Origin: Urinicoccus massiliensis
Lineage (GTDB): Bacteria; Bacillota; Clostridia; Tissierellales; Peptoniphilaceae
Assembly: GCF_900120405.1 (NCBI RefSeq)
Contig: NZ_LT635493.1
Span: 1,085,452 to 1,149,451, forward strand
Length of the DNA: 64,000 nt
Direction: 5' to 3'
Below, piece by piece: positions 1 to 8,799 of the stretch. The notes under the pieces were generated by a model. The model had not been told where the DNA came from. It made no database searches and worked only from the letters and a program-made list of their open reading frames with translations. Positions within the stretch are counted from its first letter, which is position 1. Each line of letters begins with the position of its first letter. Position numbers and translations under genes: made by a program.

Positions 1-213
1 ACCCAAAATGGTCAGACCCTGGACTAGGTCGTCTTGGAGGTAGGAAAGCAGGGTCCGGGTCTCCTGGTCTGTCCAGGGGTCTCCGGCCTGGAAGTCCTGG
101 TAGTCTAGATTAAAGCAGTCGGGGCAGTGGTGGCGGCAACCGGTGACAAAGATGGAAGTCCGGATGCCGGGGCCATTGGCCACATCGTACTGGCGAATTT
201 GTCCGTAGCGCAT
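1..213 (-). CDS. nrdG: Anaerobic ribonucleotide reductase activating protein (partial)
   Basis: The 5' portion of the radical-SAM activase that installs the glycyl radical on NrdD; the rest lies beyond the left edge. The visible 71 residues start MRYGQIRQYDV and contain the radical-SAM cluster motif CxxxCxxC (GCRHHCPDCFN), which binds the 4Fe-4S cluster and S-adenosylmethionine. The start ATG (213-211) shares one base with the nrdD stop codon (TGATG), so translation is probably coupled to nrdD. Family assignment rests on this motif and on the nrdD neighbour. Confidence 0.9.
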   Translation of the reverse strand, partial: MRYGQIRQYDVANGPGIRTSIFVTGCRHHCPDCFNLDYQDFQAGDPWTDQETRTLLSYLQDDLVQGLTILG

Positions 214-2336
214 CAGATGTGGAGGACCCGACTGTTGATTTCCTTGGTCCGGCCGTCATTCCAGAAGTTTTCTCCCAGGTAGCCGCAGGTTCGACGGACC
301 ACGGACAGGGTGGCCTTGTCGGTGTTGCCACATTGGGGGCATTCCCATTGGTCATGGTCGTTGAACTTGATTTCTCCGTCAAAACCACATTGGGAGCAGT
401 AGTCGGACTTGGTGTTAAATTCGGCGTATTGGATGTTGTCGTAGATGAAACGGACAATGGTTTCCAAGGCTTCTAGGTTGTGGCTCATGTTGGGAATTTC
501 TACATAGGAGATGCAGCCTCCGGTGGACCGATCTTGGAACTTGGCTTCAAAGGTAAATTTTTCAAAGGCTGTGATTTTTTCCCGGACATCCACATGGAAG
601 GAGTTGGTATAGTAGCCCTTGTCAGTGACATTTTCAATTTCTCCAAACCGGTCCTTGTCAATCTTACAGAAGCGGTTGGTGAGAGACTCTGCTGGGGTGG
701 CATAGAGGGTAAACTTGATGTCGCTTTCTTGGGTCCACTTCTTCACCGCATCGTTTAGGTGGTCCATGATCTTCATGGCAAAGTCGTAGCCCTTGGGGTC
801 TGTATGGGAGACTCCCTTAATGAGCATGGTGGCTTCGTAGATGCCGATATAGCCCAAAGAAACGGTGGCATAGCCGTTATGGAGCAGGTCAGTAATGGGT
901 TGGTGCTTACCCAGCCGGGCAATGGCCCCGTGTTGCCAGTGGATGGGGGAGCTGTCGGACCGGACATTTTTCAAGTGGTCGTAGCGGATGAGGCCCACCC
1001 GGCGGACCAGGTCCAGACGCTTGTCTAAGAGTTTAAAGAATTTGTCTTCGTCTCCGGAGGACAAAATGGCAATTTGGGGTAGGTTGATGGAGCAGGCTCC
1101 AATGTTAAAGCGGCCTTCAAATTGGTAGTGGCCATTTTTGTCCTTCCAGGGGGGCAAAAAGGCCCTGCAACCCATGGGGGAAAAGACATTGCCCTCGTAG
1201 TTGGCCCGCATCTTCTTGGCGGAGATATAGTCGGGGTACATTCTCTTGGCAGTACAGTGGATGGCCAAGGAGGTTAAATAGGCATACTTGGAGTCCTTGT
1301 GGACATTGTTTTCGTCCAAGACGTAGATGAGCTTGGGGAAGGCCGGGGTGACATAGACGCCGGCGTCGTTTTTAATGCCCTTGATTCTTTGTCTTAGGAT
1401 TTCTTCAATAATTTGGGCCACTTCGTCAATATAGGGGTCTTCCTCATCCAGGTACATAAAAAGAGTAACAAAGGGAGCTTGACCATTGGAGGTCATCAGG
1501 GTGTTGATTTGGTACTGGATGGTTTGGATGCCGCTTTCCAGGTCCTTTTTGGTCATGGAGTCGGCCATTTTTTCAGCCAGGGTGACGTCGCCTAAAGTTT
1601 CTAGGGCCAGGCTGAGATTTTTTTCATAGGACCTGCGGAGGTACTTGCCCAGGCAGGCAATGTTGATGGATTGGCCCCCGTATTGGTTGGAGGCAATTTG
1701 GGCAATGATTTGAGTCATGACATTACAGGCCACTTGGAAGGACTTGGGGCTTTCAATCATCTTGCCGTTGACGACAGTTCCCTTGTCCAACATGTCCTTC
1801 ATGTTGACCAGGCAGCAGTTGAAGATGGGTTGGATCATATAGTCCAAGTCGTGGATGTGGATGGCGCCGCTGTCATGGGCTTCCACCAGGTCTGCCGGCA
1901 AAATTTTTCTCTTGGCAATATCCTTGGAGACTTCTCCGGCAATGAGGTCTCTTTGGGTAGAGGCAATGACGGCGTTTTTGTTGGAATTTTCATTCATGAC
2001 ATCGTCATTGGTGGAATTTAACAGGCCTAAAATTTCCTTGTCTGTGGTGTTTTGCTCCCGCTTATAGGCTTGGACAGACCGGTAGGACTCATAGGCCCGG
2101 GCTGTGGCGGGGTTTTTATTTTCCAAGAGCTTGTAGTAGACTTGGTCTTCAATGTCGTAAATGGTCAATTGGCTGTCCAATTGATGAGCATAGGCTTCAA
2201 TTTCATCGGCAATGAGGTCTGCCTGTTGGTCTACAAAAACACCATTGCTGGAGTGCATGGCTTTTTCAATGGCAATTTTAATCTTTTCCTTGTCAAAGTC
2301 TGCCAGGTCTCCATTTCTTTTGATTACTTGTAACAT
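213..2336 (-). CDS. nrdD: Anaerobic (class III) ribonucleoside-triphosphate reductase
   Basis: Reduces ribonucleoside triphosphates to deoxyribonucleotides under anaerobic conditions with a glycyl radical. 707 residues. The N-terminus (MLQVIKRNGDLADFD) is an ATP-cone allosteric domain. The C-terminus carries two CxxC zinc pairs (CSQCGF and CPQCGN) followed by the radical loop RRTCGYLG, radical glycine near residue 685. I place the start at 2336, not at the upstream ATG at 2390, because AAGGGAG lies just upstream and ATP cones begin at this point. It forms an operon with nrdG. The promoter carries a pair of NrdR-like boxes, so repression by NrdR is likely. Confidence 0.95.
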   Translation of the reverse strand: MLQVIKRNGDLADFDKEKIKIAIEKAMHSSNGVFVDQQADLIADEIEAYAHQLDSQLTIYDIEDQVYYKLLENKNPATARAYESYRSVQAYKREQNTTDKEILGLLNSTNDDVMNENSNKNAVIASTQRDLIAGEVSKDIAKRKILPADLVEAHDSGAIHIHDLDYMIQPIFNCCLVNMKDMLDKGTVVNGKMIESPKSFQVACNVMTQIIAQIASNQYGGQSINIACLGKYLRRSYEKNLSLALETLGDVTLAEKMADSMTKKDLESGIQTIQYQINTLMTSNGQAPFVTLFMYLDEEDPYIDEVAQIIEEILRQRIKGIKNDAGVYVTPAFPKLIYVLDENNVHKDSKYAYLTSLAIHCTAKRMYPDYISAKKMRANYEGNVFSPMGCRAFLPPWKDKNGHYQFEGRFNIGACSINLPQIAILSSGDEDKFFKLLDKRLDLVRRVGLIRYDHLKNVRSDSSPIHWQHGAIARLGKHQPITDLLHNGYATVSLGYIGIYEATMLIKGVSHTDPKGYDFAMKIMDHLNDAVKKWTQESDIKFTLYATPAESLTNRFCKIDKDRFGEIENVTDKGYYTNSFHVDVREKITAFEKFTFEAKFQDRSTGGCISYVEIPNMSHNLEALETIVRFIYDNIQYAEFNTKSDYCSQCGFDGEIKFNDHDQWECPQCGNTDKATLSVVRRTCGYLGENFWNDGRTKEINSRVLHI

Positions 2337-2408
2337 TTTTAACTCCCTTAAAACACACGCTAACGACAACTTACATAACGTATTTAACACCCCTATTAAT
2401 ACTTTTAT

Positions 2409-2437
2409 ATAATACTATATATAGTGGTGATATGCAA
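2409..2437 (-). promoter_or_regulatory. nrdD promoter
   Basis: On the minus strand a -35 TTGCAT (2437-2432), a 17-bp spacer and a -10 TATTAT (2414-2409) lie about 75 bp upstream of nrdD. The spacer is occupied by the first NrdR-like box, so a bound repressor would block the polymerase. Confidence 0.7.
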
Positions 2438-2467
2438 TAGATTTAGGAAAAAATAACATTATATAGT
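2414..2467. promoter_or_regulatory. Tandem NrdR-like boxes
   Basis: Two similar palindromic boxes, ACTATATATAGT (2414-2425) and ACATTATATAGT (2456-2467). In each the conserved C and G are nine bases apart, and the two boxes are offset by 42 bp, four helical turns. NrdR boxes are known to occur in pairs a whole number of turns apart and to overlap promoters of ribonucleotide reductase genes. The match to the family consensus is by eye. Confidence 0.7.
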
Positions 2468-2532
2468 AATGCCTCCTGGCTTAAAGCAAGGACTTTAAAG
2501 GCTTTGGAGATGAAAAATTTTTTATAAAAAAA

Positions 2533-2554
2533 TCCCTCCCGAAAAAGGGAGGGA
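2533..2554 (-). terminator. Rho-independent terminator of the helicase gene
   Basis: Eight-bp perfect stem (TCCCTCCC / GGGAGGGA) with a GAAAAA loop, followed on the minus strand by seven T. It lies immediately downstream of the helicase stop codon. Confidence 0.85.
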
Positions 2555-2565
2555 AAAGATTGGGG

Positions 2566-4371
2566 TCAGGTTAAGATTTTTCCCACTTCTTTTAAGAAGA
2601 GACTTTTTTCTGTAGGCATGGAAAAAATCCTCTTGGGCCTTAAAAGGTAGAGTTCCTTTTTGGCCCGGGTCATGGCCACGTAAAAGAGCCGCCGTTCTTC
2701 TTCCAGGACCAGGGGGTCTTCCAGGGATTGGAGGCTGGGAAATTCTCCGTTAACCAGGTCCAGGATAAAGACCTGGTCAAATTCCAGGCCCTTGACCCCG
2801 TGGATGGTGGAAAAGGTCAGGGGGCCATCTTCCGGTGCCTGGAGGATACTGTCTTTTAAAAAGGCCAGCCGACCCTTAAAGTCTGCCAGATTTTTACAGG
2901 CCTTGGCAATTTCCATAAAGTGCTTGTAGACGGAGTAGAGTTGGTCCAGGCTGGTCTTGGATTTTTTGTGGAGGTCCATGAGATATTGGTCGTATTCCAG
3001 GTCCTTTAGGATAAAGCGGACCTGTTGCCAGGGACTCAGGGCACTTAGGTGGATAAAGTCCTCTTTGATTTCGTAGATGGTTCTCTTTTGGAAGTCCTGG
3101 AGGCCTGGAGTGGAGGCCATGGCCACAAAGACATTGCCCCGGGATTTTCCTGCCTGGGCCACCATCTTCTTGGAAAGATAGCCTCGCATCTTGTAGTAGA
3201 TTAGGGAGAGGGCTTCATGATCCTTGGGGTTTTGGGCCAGGTCCATAAAGGCCAGCAGGTCATAGAGGATGGGGTGGCGGAAAAACCGGGCCTCTTTTTG
3301 CCGGATGGAAAAATCTTCCCGGGAAAAGGCGTTGACCAGGCCCATGGAGGAGACAGTGTTGCGGTAGAGGACGGCGGCCCGGGCATTTTTCTTCAGCTGT
3401 TTTTTGATAAAGTCGTATTGGTCCTGGGGTTGGGCCAGGTCCACCAGCTGGACATCCAGGCCCTGGCCCTTGTGGCCCAGCATATTTTTTTCATAGCGGG
3501 ACTTGTTGGCCTGGATAAAGGTCTTGGCCAGGTGGATGATTTGGTCGGTGGACCGGAAGTTGTCTTCCAGATAGTATTTTTTGGCCCCAAAGTCCCTTTC
3601 AAAGGTCAAAAGGTCCTGGGGCTTGGCCCCCCGAAAGCCGTAGATGGATTGGTCGTCGTCGGCCACCAAAAAGACCTCCCCCTTGGAGGCGATTTTTTCG
3701 ATAATCCGCATTTGCAGGCTGGAGGTGTCCTGGGCCTCGTCCACCTGGACCAGGTCAAAGGCCCCCTGGACCTTTTTGGCAATGGAGTCCCGACTCAGGA
3801 GGTCCAGGGCCAGGGCCAGCATGTCGTCAAAGTCAATGAGATTGGCCTTGGCCTTGGCCGCCTCATAGTCCCGGGCAATTAAATGGAAGTGGGCTGTCTT
3901 GCATTCCTTGTCTAAGACATAGGAGTCAAAGGGGATCATGAGGTTTTTGGCCCGGGAAAGTTCTTGAAAAAACTGGTCTCTTTTTTCTTCCGACGGGGTG
4001 ATTTGGTTGTGCTTTAAGTAGGCCCGGGTCAAGAGGTCCCGGCGGATTTTATAGTCCTTGTCGGCCAGGACCTGGATGCTCTTGGCCTGGGGGTGGAATT
4101 GGCGGATGATTTGAAAGCACAAGGCATGGATGGTCATAAAGTGGGGGCTTTCCAGTTGGGGAAAGAGGTCCCGAAAGCGTTTCTTCATATCCAGGGAGGC
4201 ATTTTTGGAAAAAGTAATGGTTAAAAGTTTTTCTGCAGGATAACCTAGCTGGATTAGTCGGGCCAGCCGGGCCATTAAAACTGTGGTTTTACCAGCTCCG
4301 GGCACGGCTAAAACCAGGGCGGGTCCCCGGGTATGGTGGATAGCATCTAATTGGGCGTCTGTAAAGTTCAT
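2566..4371 (-). CDS. UvrD/Rep-family ATP-dependent DNA helicase
   Basis: Superfamily 1A 3'-5' DNA helicase, 601 residues, somewhat shorter than PcrA/UvrD (about 720-750). Motifs in order: Walker A AVPGAGKTT (near residue 24), Walker B VDEAQDTS, motif III region DDDQSIYGFRGA, motif V STIHGVKGLEFDQVF and motif VI RRLFYVAMTRAKKEL. The short length and divergent middle suggest a PcrA paralogue rather than PcrA itself; the exact role (repair, plasmid or RecA displacement) cannot be told. Start at 4371 has GATAGGAGG upstream. It is divergent from the nitroreductase gene, sharing a compact promoter region. Confidence 0.9.
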   Translation of the reverse strand: MNFTDAQLDAIHHTRGPALVLAVPGAGKTTVLMARLARLIQLGYPAEKLLTITFSKNASLDMKKRFRDLFPQLESPHFMTIHALCFQIIRQFHPQAKSIQVLADKDYKIRRDLLTRAYLKHNQITPSEEKRDQFFQELSRAKNLMIPFDSYVLDKECKTAHFHLIARDYEAAKAKANLIDFDDMLALALDLLSRDSIAKKVQGAFDLVQVDEAQDTSSLQMRIIEKIASKGEVFLVADDDQSIYGFRGAKPQDLLTFERDFGAKKYYLEDNFRSTDQIIHLAKTFIQANKSRYEKNMLGHKGQGLDVQLVDLAQPQDQYDFIKKQLKKNARAAVLYRNTVSSMGLVNAFSREDFSIRQKEARFFRHPILYDLLAFMDLAQNPKDHEALSLIYYKMRGYLSKKMVAQAGKSRGNVFVAMASTPGLQDFQKRTIYEIKEDFIHLSALSPWQQVRFILKDLEYDQYLMDLHKKSKTSLDQLYSVYKHFMEIAKACKNLADFKGRLAFLKDSILQAPEDGPLTFSTIHGVKGLEFDQVFILDLVNGEFPSLQSLEDPLVLEEERRLFYVAMTRAKKELYLLRPKRIFSMPTEKSLFLKEVGKILT

Positions 4372-4392
4372 GCTTACCTCCTATCAAAGTCT

Positions 4393-4398
4393 ATTATA
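4393..4398 (-). promoter_or_regulatory. Extended -10 of the helicase promoter
   Basis: Minus-strand TGATATAAT, an extended -10 element, 22 bp before the helicase start. No good -35 is seen, as is usual for extended -10 promoters. Confidence 0.5.
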
Positions 4399-4407
4399 TC
4401 ATGGTCC

Positions 4408-4436
4408 TTGTGAAAGGTTTGCAAAAAGGGTATAAT
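4408..4436 (+). promoter_or_regulatory. Nitroreductase gene promoter
   Basis: TTGTGA (4408-4413), a 17-bp spacer and TATAAT (4431-4436), about 50 bp upstream of the start codon; it is back-to-back with the helicase promoter. Confidence 0.7.
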
Positions 4437-4485
4437 AAAAGTAAGTAATTTAATTTTGAGAAGAATGGATTGAGAGGAAAGACAA

Positions 4486-5292
4486 ATGGTAATGACAAAT
4501 TTTTTGCAAGAGAGAAAGTCCGTCCGGGACTATAAGGACCAAGGCCTGTCTGCAAAGGACCTGGAAAGGGTCCAAAACATTGTAGACCGTGGAAACACCA
4601 ACTGCAAGGCAGCTGGAATTTCTTTTAATTTTTTCCAAAATGGCCAAGTGGTTTGTGACCGCCTCCAAGGGAAGGCAGGATATGCCGGAGTCATGATCAA
4701 GGCTCCCCACTACCTATCCATGACCGTTGCCGGTCGGGAAGCAAGAGACCAATTAAAAACCGGCTACACCCTGGAAGAAATCAACACAGACCTGGTTAAC
4801 CTGGGCCTTGGAACCTGCTGGATCACCATGGACCATGTAGACGCCCAAGCCAAACAAGAAGCCTTTGGCAGCGAGGGAAAAGACATTGACTACATCATCG
4901 CCCTGGGTTATCCCAAGAAGAAAAAACTCTTTGAACCCGAAAAGCACAGTGCTCGGATGGATGTGAGGGAATTTGTTTTTGAAAATGACCTTAATACACC
5001 AGCCAACCCGGAAACCTTGGACCAACTGGGTCTTTTTGATGTATTTTCTTCCGTTCGTTATGCTCCAAGCCACAAGAACACCCAACCCTGGCGCTTTGTC
5101 CTGGAAGGAAGCCAAGTAAAACTCTATATGGTTACCGGCCAAGAAGACAACCGGTCCCTGGTAGACTGTGGCGTTATGATGTTCTACTTCCAAGAAATGA
5201 TGAAGACTCTCGGCAGCCAAAAAGAATGGGTTATGGAAGACCAATTTGCCCAAGAAGGAAACTACCTCTATCTTGGATCCTATTCCCTATAA
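4486..5292 (+). CDS. Nitroreductase family protein (TM1586-like)
   Basis: 268-residue flavin-dependent oxidoreductase of the nitroreductase superfamily, resembling the TM1586-type putative nitroreductases that contain two nitroreductase-like halves in one chain. The N-terminal FMN-binding signature is ERKSVRDYKD; a second half begins near FDVFSSVRYAPSHKNTQPW, where the SVRYAPS..NTQPWRF pattern repeats the flavin-site motif. Substrate unknown. RBS GAGAGGAAAG precedes ATG 4486; a second in-frame ATG at 4492 is possible. Monocistronic between its promoter and a terminator. Confidence 0.85.
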   Translation: MVMTNFLQERKSVRDYKDQGLSAKDLERVQNIVDRGNTNCKAAGISFNFFQNGQVVCDRLQGKAGYAGVMIKAPHYLSMTVAGREARDQLKTGYTLEEINTDLVNLGLGTCWITMDHVDAQAKQEAFGSEGKDIDYIIALGYPKKKKLFEPEKHSARMDVREFVFENDLNTPANPETLDQLGLFDVFSSVRYAPSHKNTQPWRFVLEGSQVKLYMVTGQEDNRSLVDCGVMMFYFQEMMKTLGSQKEWVMEDQFAQEGNYLYLGSYSL

Positions 5293-5313
5293 GATTTGAA
5301 AAATAAAAGAAGC

Positions 5314-5338
5314 CCTCTCCATTGGAGAGGACTTTTTT
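5314..5338. terminator. Bidirectional terminator between nitroreductase gene and pepT
   Basis: Seven-bp stem CCTCTCC / GGAGAGG with an ATT loop. It is followed by a run of seven T on the plus strand and a T-rich stretch on the minus strand, so it can serve both convergent genes. Confidence 0.8.
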
Positions 5339-5343
5339 TGTGC

Positions 5344-6552
5344 CTAGTTTCTTTGACCCAGGGAGGCCACCAGAGAGATTAAAACATCTACAGCCTTTTG
5401 CAGGTCTTCCAGGGCGATGCATTCATAGCGGCCGTGGAAGTGATGGCCACCGGTAAAGAGGTTAGGGCAGGGGAGGCCCTTGTAGGACAACATGGCCCCG
5501 TCAGTGCCTCCACGGATGGGTTCCAAGCGGACAGGCACGGAATTTTCTTCCATGGCCTTGAGGACTTCTTGGATTAAAAAGTCCACCTGGTCCAGCTTTT
5601 CTTTCATATTATAGTAGGAGTCCTTAATGTCTACTTGGATTTGAGTATGGTGCTTTTCTGCCATAAAGTCCCCCAGCTTTTGGATTAGGTCCTTTTTTTC
5701 CTGGAAGAGGTCCGGGTCAAAGTCCCGGATAATGTAGTTGAGTTGGGCCTCTTCAATGGTGCCGGAAAAAGTGTGGAGGTGGATAAAGCCTTCCCGGCCC
5801 TCTGTGTGTTGGGGCCTTTGGGCTACAGGCAGGGCTTGGTGGAAGTCCGTGGCAATGTCCAGGGCGTTGACCATCTTGTCCTTGGCAGACCCGGGATGGA
5901 TGTTCAAGCCTTGGATGGTGACAGTGGCAGAAGCGGCATTGAAGTTTTCAATGCTGAATTCTCCCAGGCCCCCTCCATCTACCGTTAGGGCATAGTCGCA
6001 GGCAAAGTCTTGGACGTCAAAATTTTCCGTCCCTCGACCTACTTCTTCATCGGGAGTAAAGGCCACTTTAAGACTGGGGCGGGGGATATCAGGATGGGCC
6101 ACATAATAGGCCAAGACTTCCATAATGGCTGCCACTCCGGCCTTGTCATCCGCCCCTAAAAGGGTAGTCCCATCGGATGTAATGACGGTTTTTCCCACCA
6201 GGTCTTTTAGGTCTGGGAAGTCCTTGGGGTCCATGGTTAGGTCGGCTCCCTTTAAGTGGATAGGGCCTCCGTCATAGTTTTCAATGACTTGGGGCTTGAC
6301 CCCTTGACCGGAAAAGTCCGGGGAGGTGTCCATATGGGCAATGAGGCCCAGGCTTTCCTTGGAAGACCCGGGAAGGCTACCTGTGACAATACAGTGGTCG
6401 CTGACCTTGACATCTTCCAGGCCCAGGTCCAGCAATTCATCCCGGAGGATGTGGGCCAGGTCAAATTGCCGGTGGGTAGAGGGAGAAGTGGTGGATTCTT
6501 CCGAGGAAGTTGTATAGACTTGTACATACTTTAAAAATCGTTCTTTTAGCAT
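5344..6552 (-). CDS. pepT: Peptidase T (tripeptide aminopeptidase)
   Basis: Cytoplasmic M20-family zinc metallopeptidase that removes the N-terminal residue of tripeptides. 402 residues, the usual PepT length. Metal-site motifs are visible: AHMDTSPDFSG near residue 78, GADDKAGVAAIM, TPDEEVGRGT and the C-terminal GGTDGAMLSYKGLPCPNLFTGGHHFHG. Start at 6552 is preceded by GAAAGGAGT, with a promoter just upstream. Monocistronic. Confidence 0.95.
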   Translation of the reverse strand: MLKERFLKYVQVYTTSSEESTTSPSTHRQFDLAHILRDELLDLGLEDVKVSDHCIVTGSLPGSSKESLGLIAHMDTSPDFSGQGVKPQVIENYDGGPIHLKGADLTMDPKDFPDLKDLVGKTVITSDGTTLLGADDKAGVAAIMEVLAYYVAHPDIPRPSLKVAFTPDEEVGRGTENFDVQDFACDYALTVDGGGLGEFSIENFNAASATVTIQGLNIHPGSAKDKMVNALDIATDFHQALPVAQRPQHTEGREGFIHLHTFSGTIEEAQLNYIIRDFDPDLFQEKKDLIQKLGDFMAEKHHTQIQVDIKDSYYNMKEKLDQVDFLIQEVLKAMEENSVPVRLEPIRGGTDGAMLSYKGLPCPNLFTGGHHFHGRYECIALEDLQKAVDVLISLVASLGQRN

Positions 6553-6584
6553 AGGGACTCCTTTCTTGTTCCTTGAATGACTCT

Positions 6585-6613
6585 ATTGTAAAATGAACTT
6601 TGGAAAATTACAA
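6585..6613 (-). promoter_or_regulatory. pepT promoter
   Basis: Minus strand TTGTAA (6613-6608), 17-bp spacer, TACAAT (6590-6585), about 33 bp upstream of the pepT start. Confidence 0.7.
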
Positions 6614-6676
6614 GATAGGGGAAAAATTTCCCGGAACTTTGTGGTAAGATAAAAGGAGTTTGAAAGAGGTGATGGT

Positions 6677-7888
6677 GTGAAAATTGCAATTGTTGGTGGC
6701 GGAGCCGGAGGCCTATTTTTAGCCAGCCTCCTGCCGGGAGCCACTGTATTTGAAGGAAAAGACCGGGTGGGAAAAAAATTATTGGTAACAGGTAACGGCC
6801 GTTGTAACCTGTCCAACCAAGACATGGACCTAGGCCACTTCCATGGAAATAAGGACCTAATCCAGGCCGTCTTTCAAAGGGCCAGCCAGGACCAAGTCCT
6901 GGACCATTTTAGCCTTCTGGGCCTGGATACCCTGGCCGACCACCGGCAAAGGATCTACCCCAGGACCCTCCAGGCCTCCAGCCTGGTCAACATCTTAAGA
7001 CGCCGGGTCCAAGAAAACAACCAAGTCTTTTGCCAAAGAGAAATCCTAGCCATCCGACCTGAAAAAGAAGGCTTTGTTTTAAAAGACCAGGAGGGCCAAG
7101 AAGAATTTTTTCACAAGCTAGTCCTGGCTACTGGGGGCCTGGCCATGCCCAAGTCCGGGTCCCGGGGACAAGGCTACAAGTTAGCCCAAAGCCTGGGCCA
7201 TACAGTGACCCCAACCTTTCCTGCCATTGTCCAGGTCAAGACCCAGGACCCCTTTTTAAACCACCTCCAAGGTGTTAAAGTAGAAGGTCTCTTGGAAGCC
7301 TACCAGGATGGGGAAAAGCTGGCTCAGGAGGCTGGAGAAATTTTAATCACCAACTACGGCCTGTCAGGACCTCCGGTCCTGGACCTGTCCCGGAGGGCCA
7401 ACCTGGCCTTTAGGGAGGGGAAAAAAGTAACCTTTCATTTCAGCCTCTTAAATGGAAGCCAGGACCTAGACCAAGTCTACACCTATGTCCAGGAAAGAAC
7501 CTACCAATACTACCACCTGAGCCTGGAAGAATTTTTAGAGGGCCTGGTCCATAAAAAATTCATCCATGTCCTGGCCAAGAGCTTGGACCTGTCCAAGGAA
7601 ACCCCCTTGCAGGACCTGGCCTACCAAGACCTGGAAAGATTTTGGCGGCTCCTGGCCCACTACCAAATGGATATGACGGGGACCATGGGCTATGACCAAG
7701 CCCAGGTAACCTGTGGTGGAGTGTCGGGCCTGGAAGTAGATGGGACCTGCCAGTCCAAGATCCATCCCGGCCTCTACATGATAGGGGAGCTTTTGGATGT
7801 GGATGGAGATTGCGGGGGCTACAATCTCCAATGGGCCTGGTCCTCAGCCATGGCCTGTGCCCAGGGGATTTTACAGGAAGAAAAATAG
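6677..7888 (+). CDS. NAD(P)/FAD-dependent oxidoreductase, YhiN/HI0933 family
   Basis: 403-residue flavoprotein of the HI0933-like (aminoacetone oxidase-like) family. The N-terminal dinucleotide-binding motif is IAIVGGGAGGLFLASLL; further family landmarks are KLLVTGNGRCNLSN, VLATGGLAMPKSGSRGQGYKLA and the C-terminal GELLDVDGDCGGYNLQWAWSSAM. The physiological substrate of the family is not settled. Starts at GTG 6677 behind AAAGAGGTGATG. Its 3' end meets the ABC ATPase gene tail-to-tail with a weak inverted repeat (AGGATTT/AAATCCT) between them. Confidence 0.9.
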   Translation: MKIAIVGGGAGGLFLASLLPGATVFEGKDRVGKKLLVTGNGRCNLSNQDMDLGHFHGNKDLIQAVFQRASQDQVLDHFSLLGLDTLADHRQRIYPRTLQASSLVNILRRRVQENNQVFCQREILAIRPEKEGFVLKDQEGQEEFFHKLVLATGGLAMPKSGSRGQGYKLAQSLGHTVTPTFPAIVQVKTQDPFLNHLQGVKVEGLLEAYQDGEKLAQEAGEILITNYGLSGPPVLDLSRRANLAFREGKKVTFHFSLLNGSQDLDQVYTYVQERTYQYYHLSLEEFLEGLVHKKFIHVLAKSLDLSKETPLQDLAYQDLERFWRLLAHYQMDMTGTMGYDQAQVTCGGVSGLEVDGTCQSKIHPGLYMIGELLDVDGDCGGYNLQWAWSSAMACAQGILQEEK

Positions 7889-7923
7889 GATTTAAAAGTT
7901 TTGAGGAGAAGTATTTTCAAATC

Positions 7924-8781
7924 CTAGATGTTTTGGTTTTTATGAAGAATGTAGTAGTCTTCAAGGGTAGCTTCTACGGAAACAGAATTTTCTAATAACT
8001 CTCCTGTATATCGAATTTTTAATCCCTTTTCCTCATAACGCATTCGAATAATATGAACTTTTTTATCATAGATTTTGAGAGCTTGGAAGGGAATGTACTT
8101 TTCAAAAATTTTTCCACCCATTTTATCAATGAGTATATCGGATGTAGTTTTTGCTCTAATTTTCCCATCATTTAAAATAATAATATTTTTTGTAATGGCT
8201 TCAATGTCGGAAATGATATGTGTAGAGAAGAGAATAATTTTGTCCTTGGACATATTAGATAGGATATTTGAAAATCGAATTCTCTCCCCAGGGTCTAGAC
8301 CTGCCGTTGGCTCATCTAAAATAAGAATTTTTGGATCATTGAGGATAGCCTGGGCGATACCTACTCTTCGTTTCATTCCTCCGGAAAAATTGGATACTTT
8401 TTTGTCCTTTACATCCTCTAAGTTTACAAAAGATAGAACTTGGGGGATTTTTTCTTTTAGTGTGGCTTTACTTAAACCTTTTAGGGCACCCATATAGGTT
8501 AAAAACTCATAGGCTGTAAAACCAGGAAAAACAGAAAATTCTTGGGGCATGTAACCTAAGAGACTTCGATATTTTTCCTTTAACTGAGAAATATCCTCTT
8601 CTTGGTAATAAATTTGACCACTACTTGGCTTGTCTACACCGACTAAAATCCGCATTAAGGTAGATTTCCCAGCACCGTTATCTCCTAAAAGACCATAAAT
8701 ACCAGAATTTAATTCTAAATTGATGTCTGAAAGGGCAAGTTTTTTTCCAAAATGTTTGCTTAAGTTTTCAATTTTTAACAT
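7924..8781 (-). CDS. ABC transporter ATP-binding protein
   Basis: 285-residue cytoplasmic ATPase powering the two adjacent permeases. Walker A GDNGAGKST at 33-41, Q-loop MPQEF near 78, signature FSGGMK at 132-137, Walker B ILILDEP at 152-158 and H-loop STHI. It has the short C-terminal extension common in ABC-2-type exporters. Last gene of the minus-strand cassette, 18 bp after the second permease. Codon use is AT-richer than in flanking genes, like the rest of the cassette. Substrate unknown. Confidence 0.92.
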   Translation of the reverse strand: MLKIENLSKHFGKKLALSDINLELNSGIYGLLGDNGAGKSTLMRILVGVDKPSSGQIYYQEEDISQLKEKYRSLLGYMPQEFSVFPGFTAYEFLTYMGALKGLSKATLKEKIPQVLSFVNLEDVKDKKVSNFSGGMKRRVGIAQAILNDPKILILDEPTAGLDPGERIRFSNILSNMSKDKIILFSTHIISDIEAITKNIIILNDGKIRAKTTSDILIDKMGGKIFEKYIPFQALKIYDKKVHIIRMRYEEKGLKIRYTGELLENSVSVEATLEDYYILHKNQNI

Positions 8782-8799
8782 GATAAAATCTCCTTATTG

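Noticed and set aside
3217-3882. Long antisense frames opposite real genes (also 29187-29792 and 45413-46135)
   Set aside because: They mirror codon structure of GC-richer genes on the other strand, have no RBS and give low-complexity or repetitive peptides.
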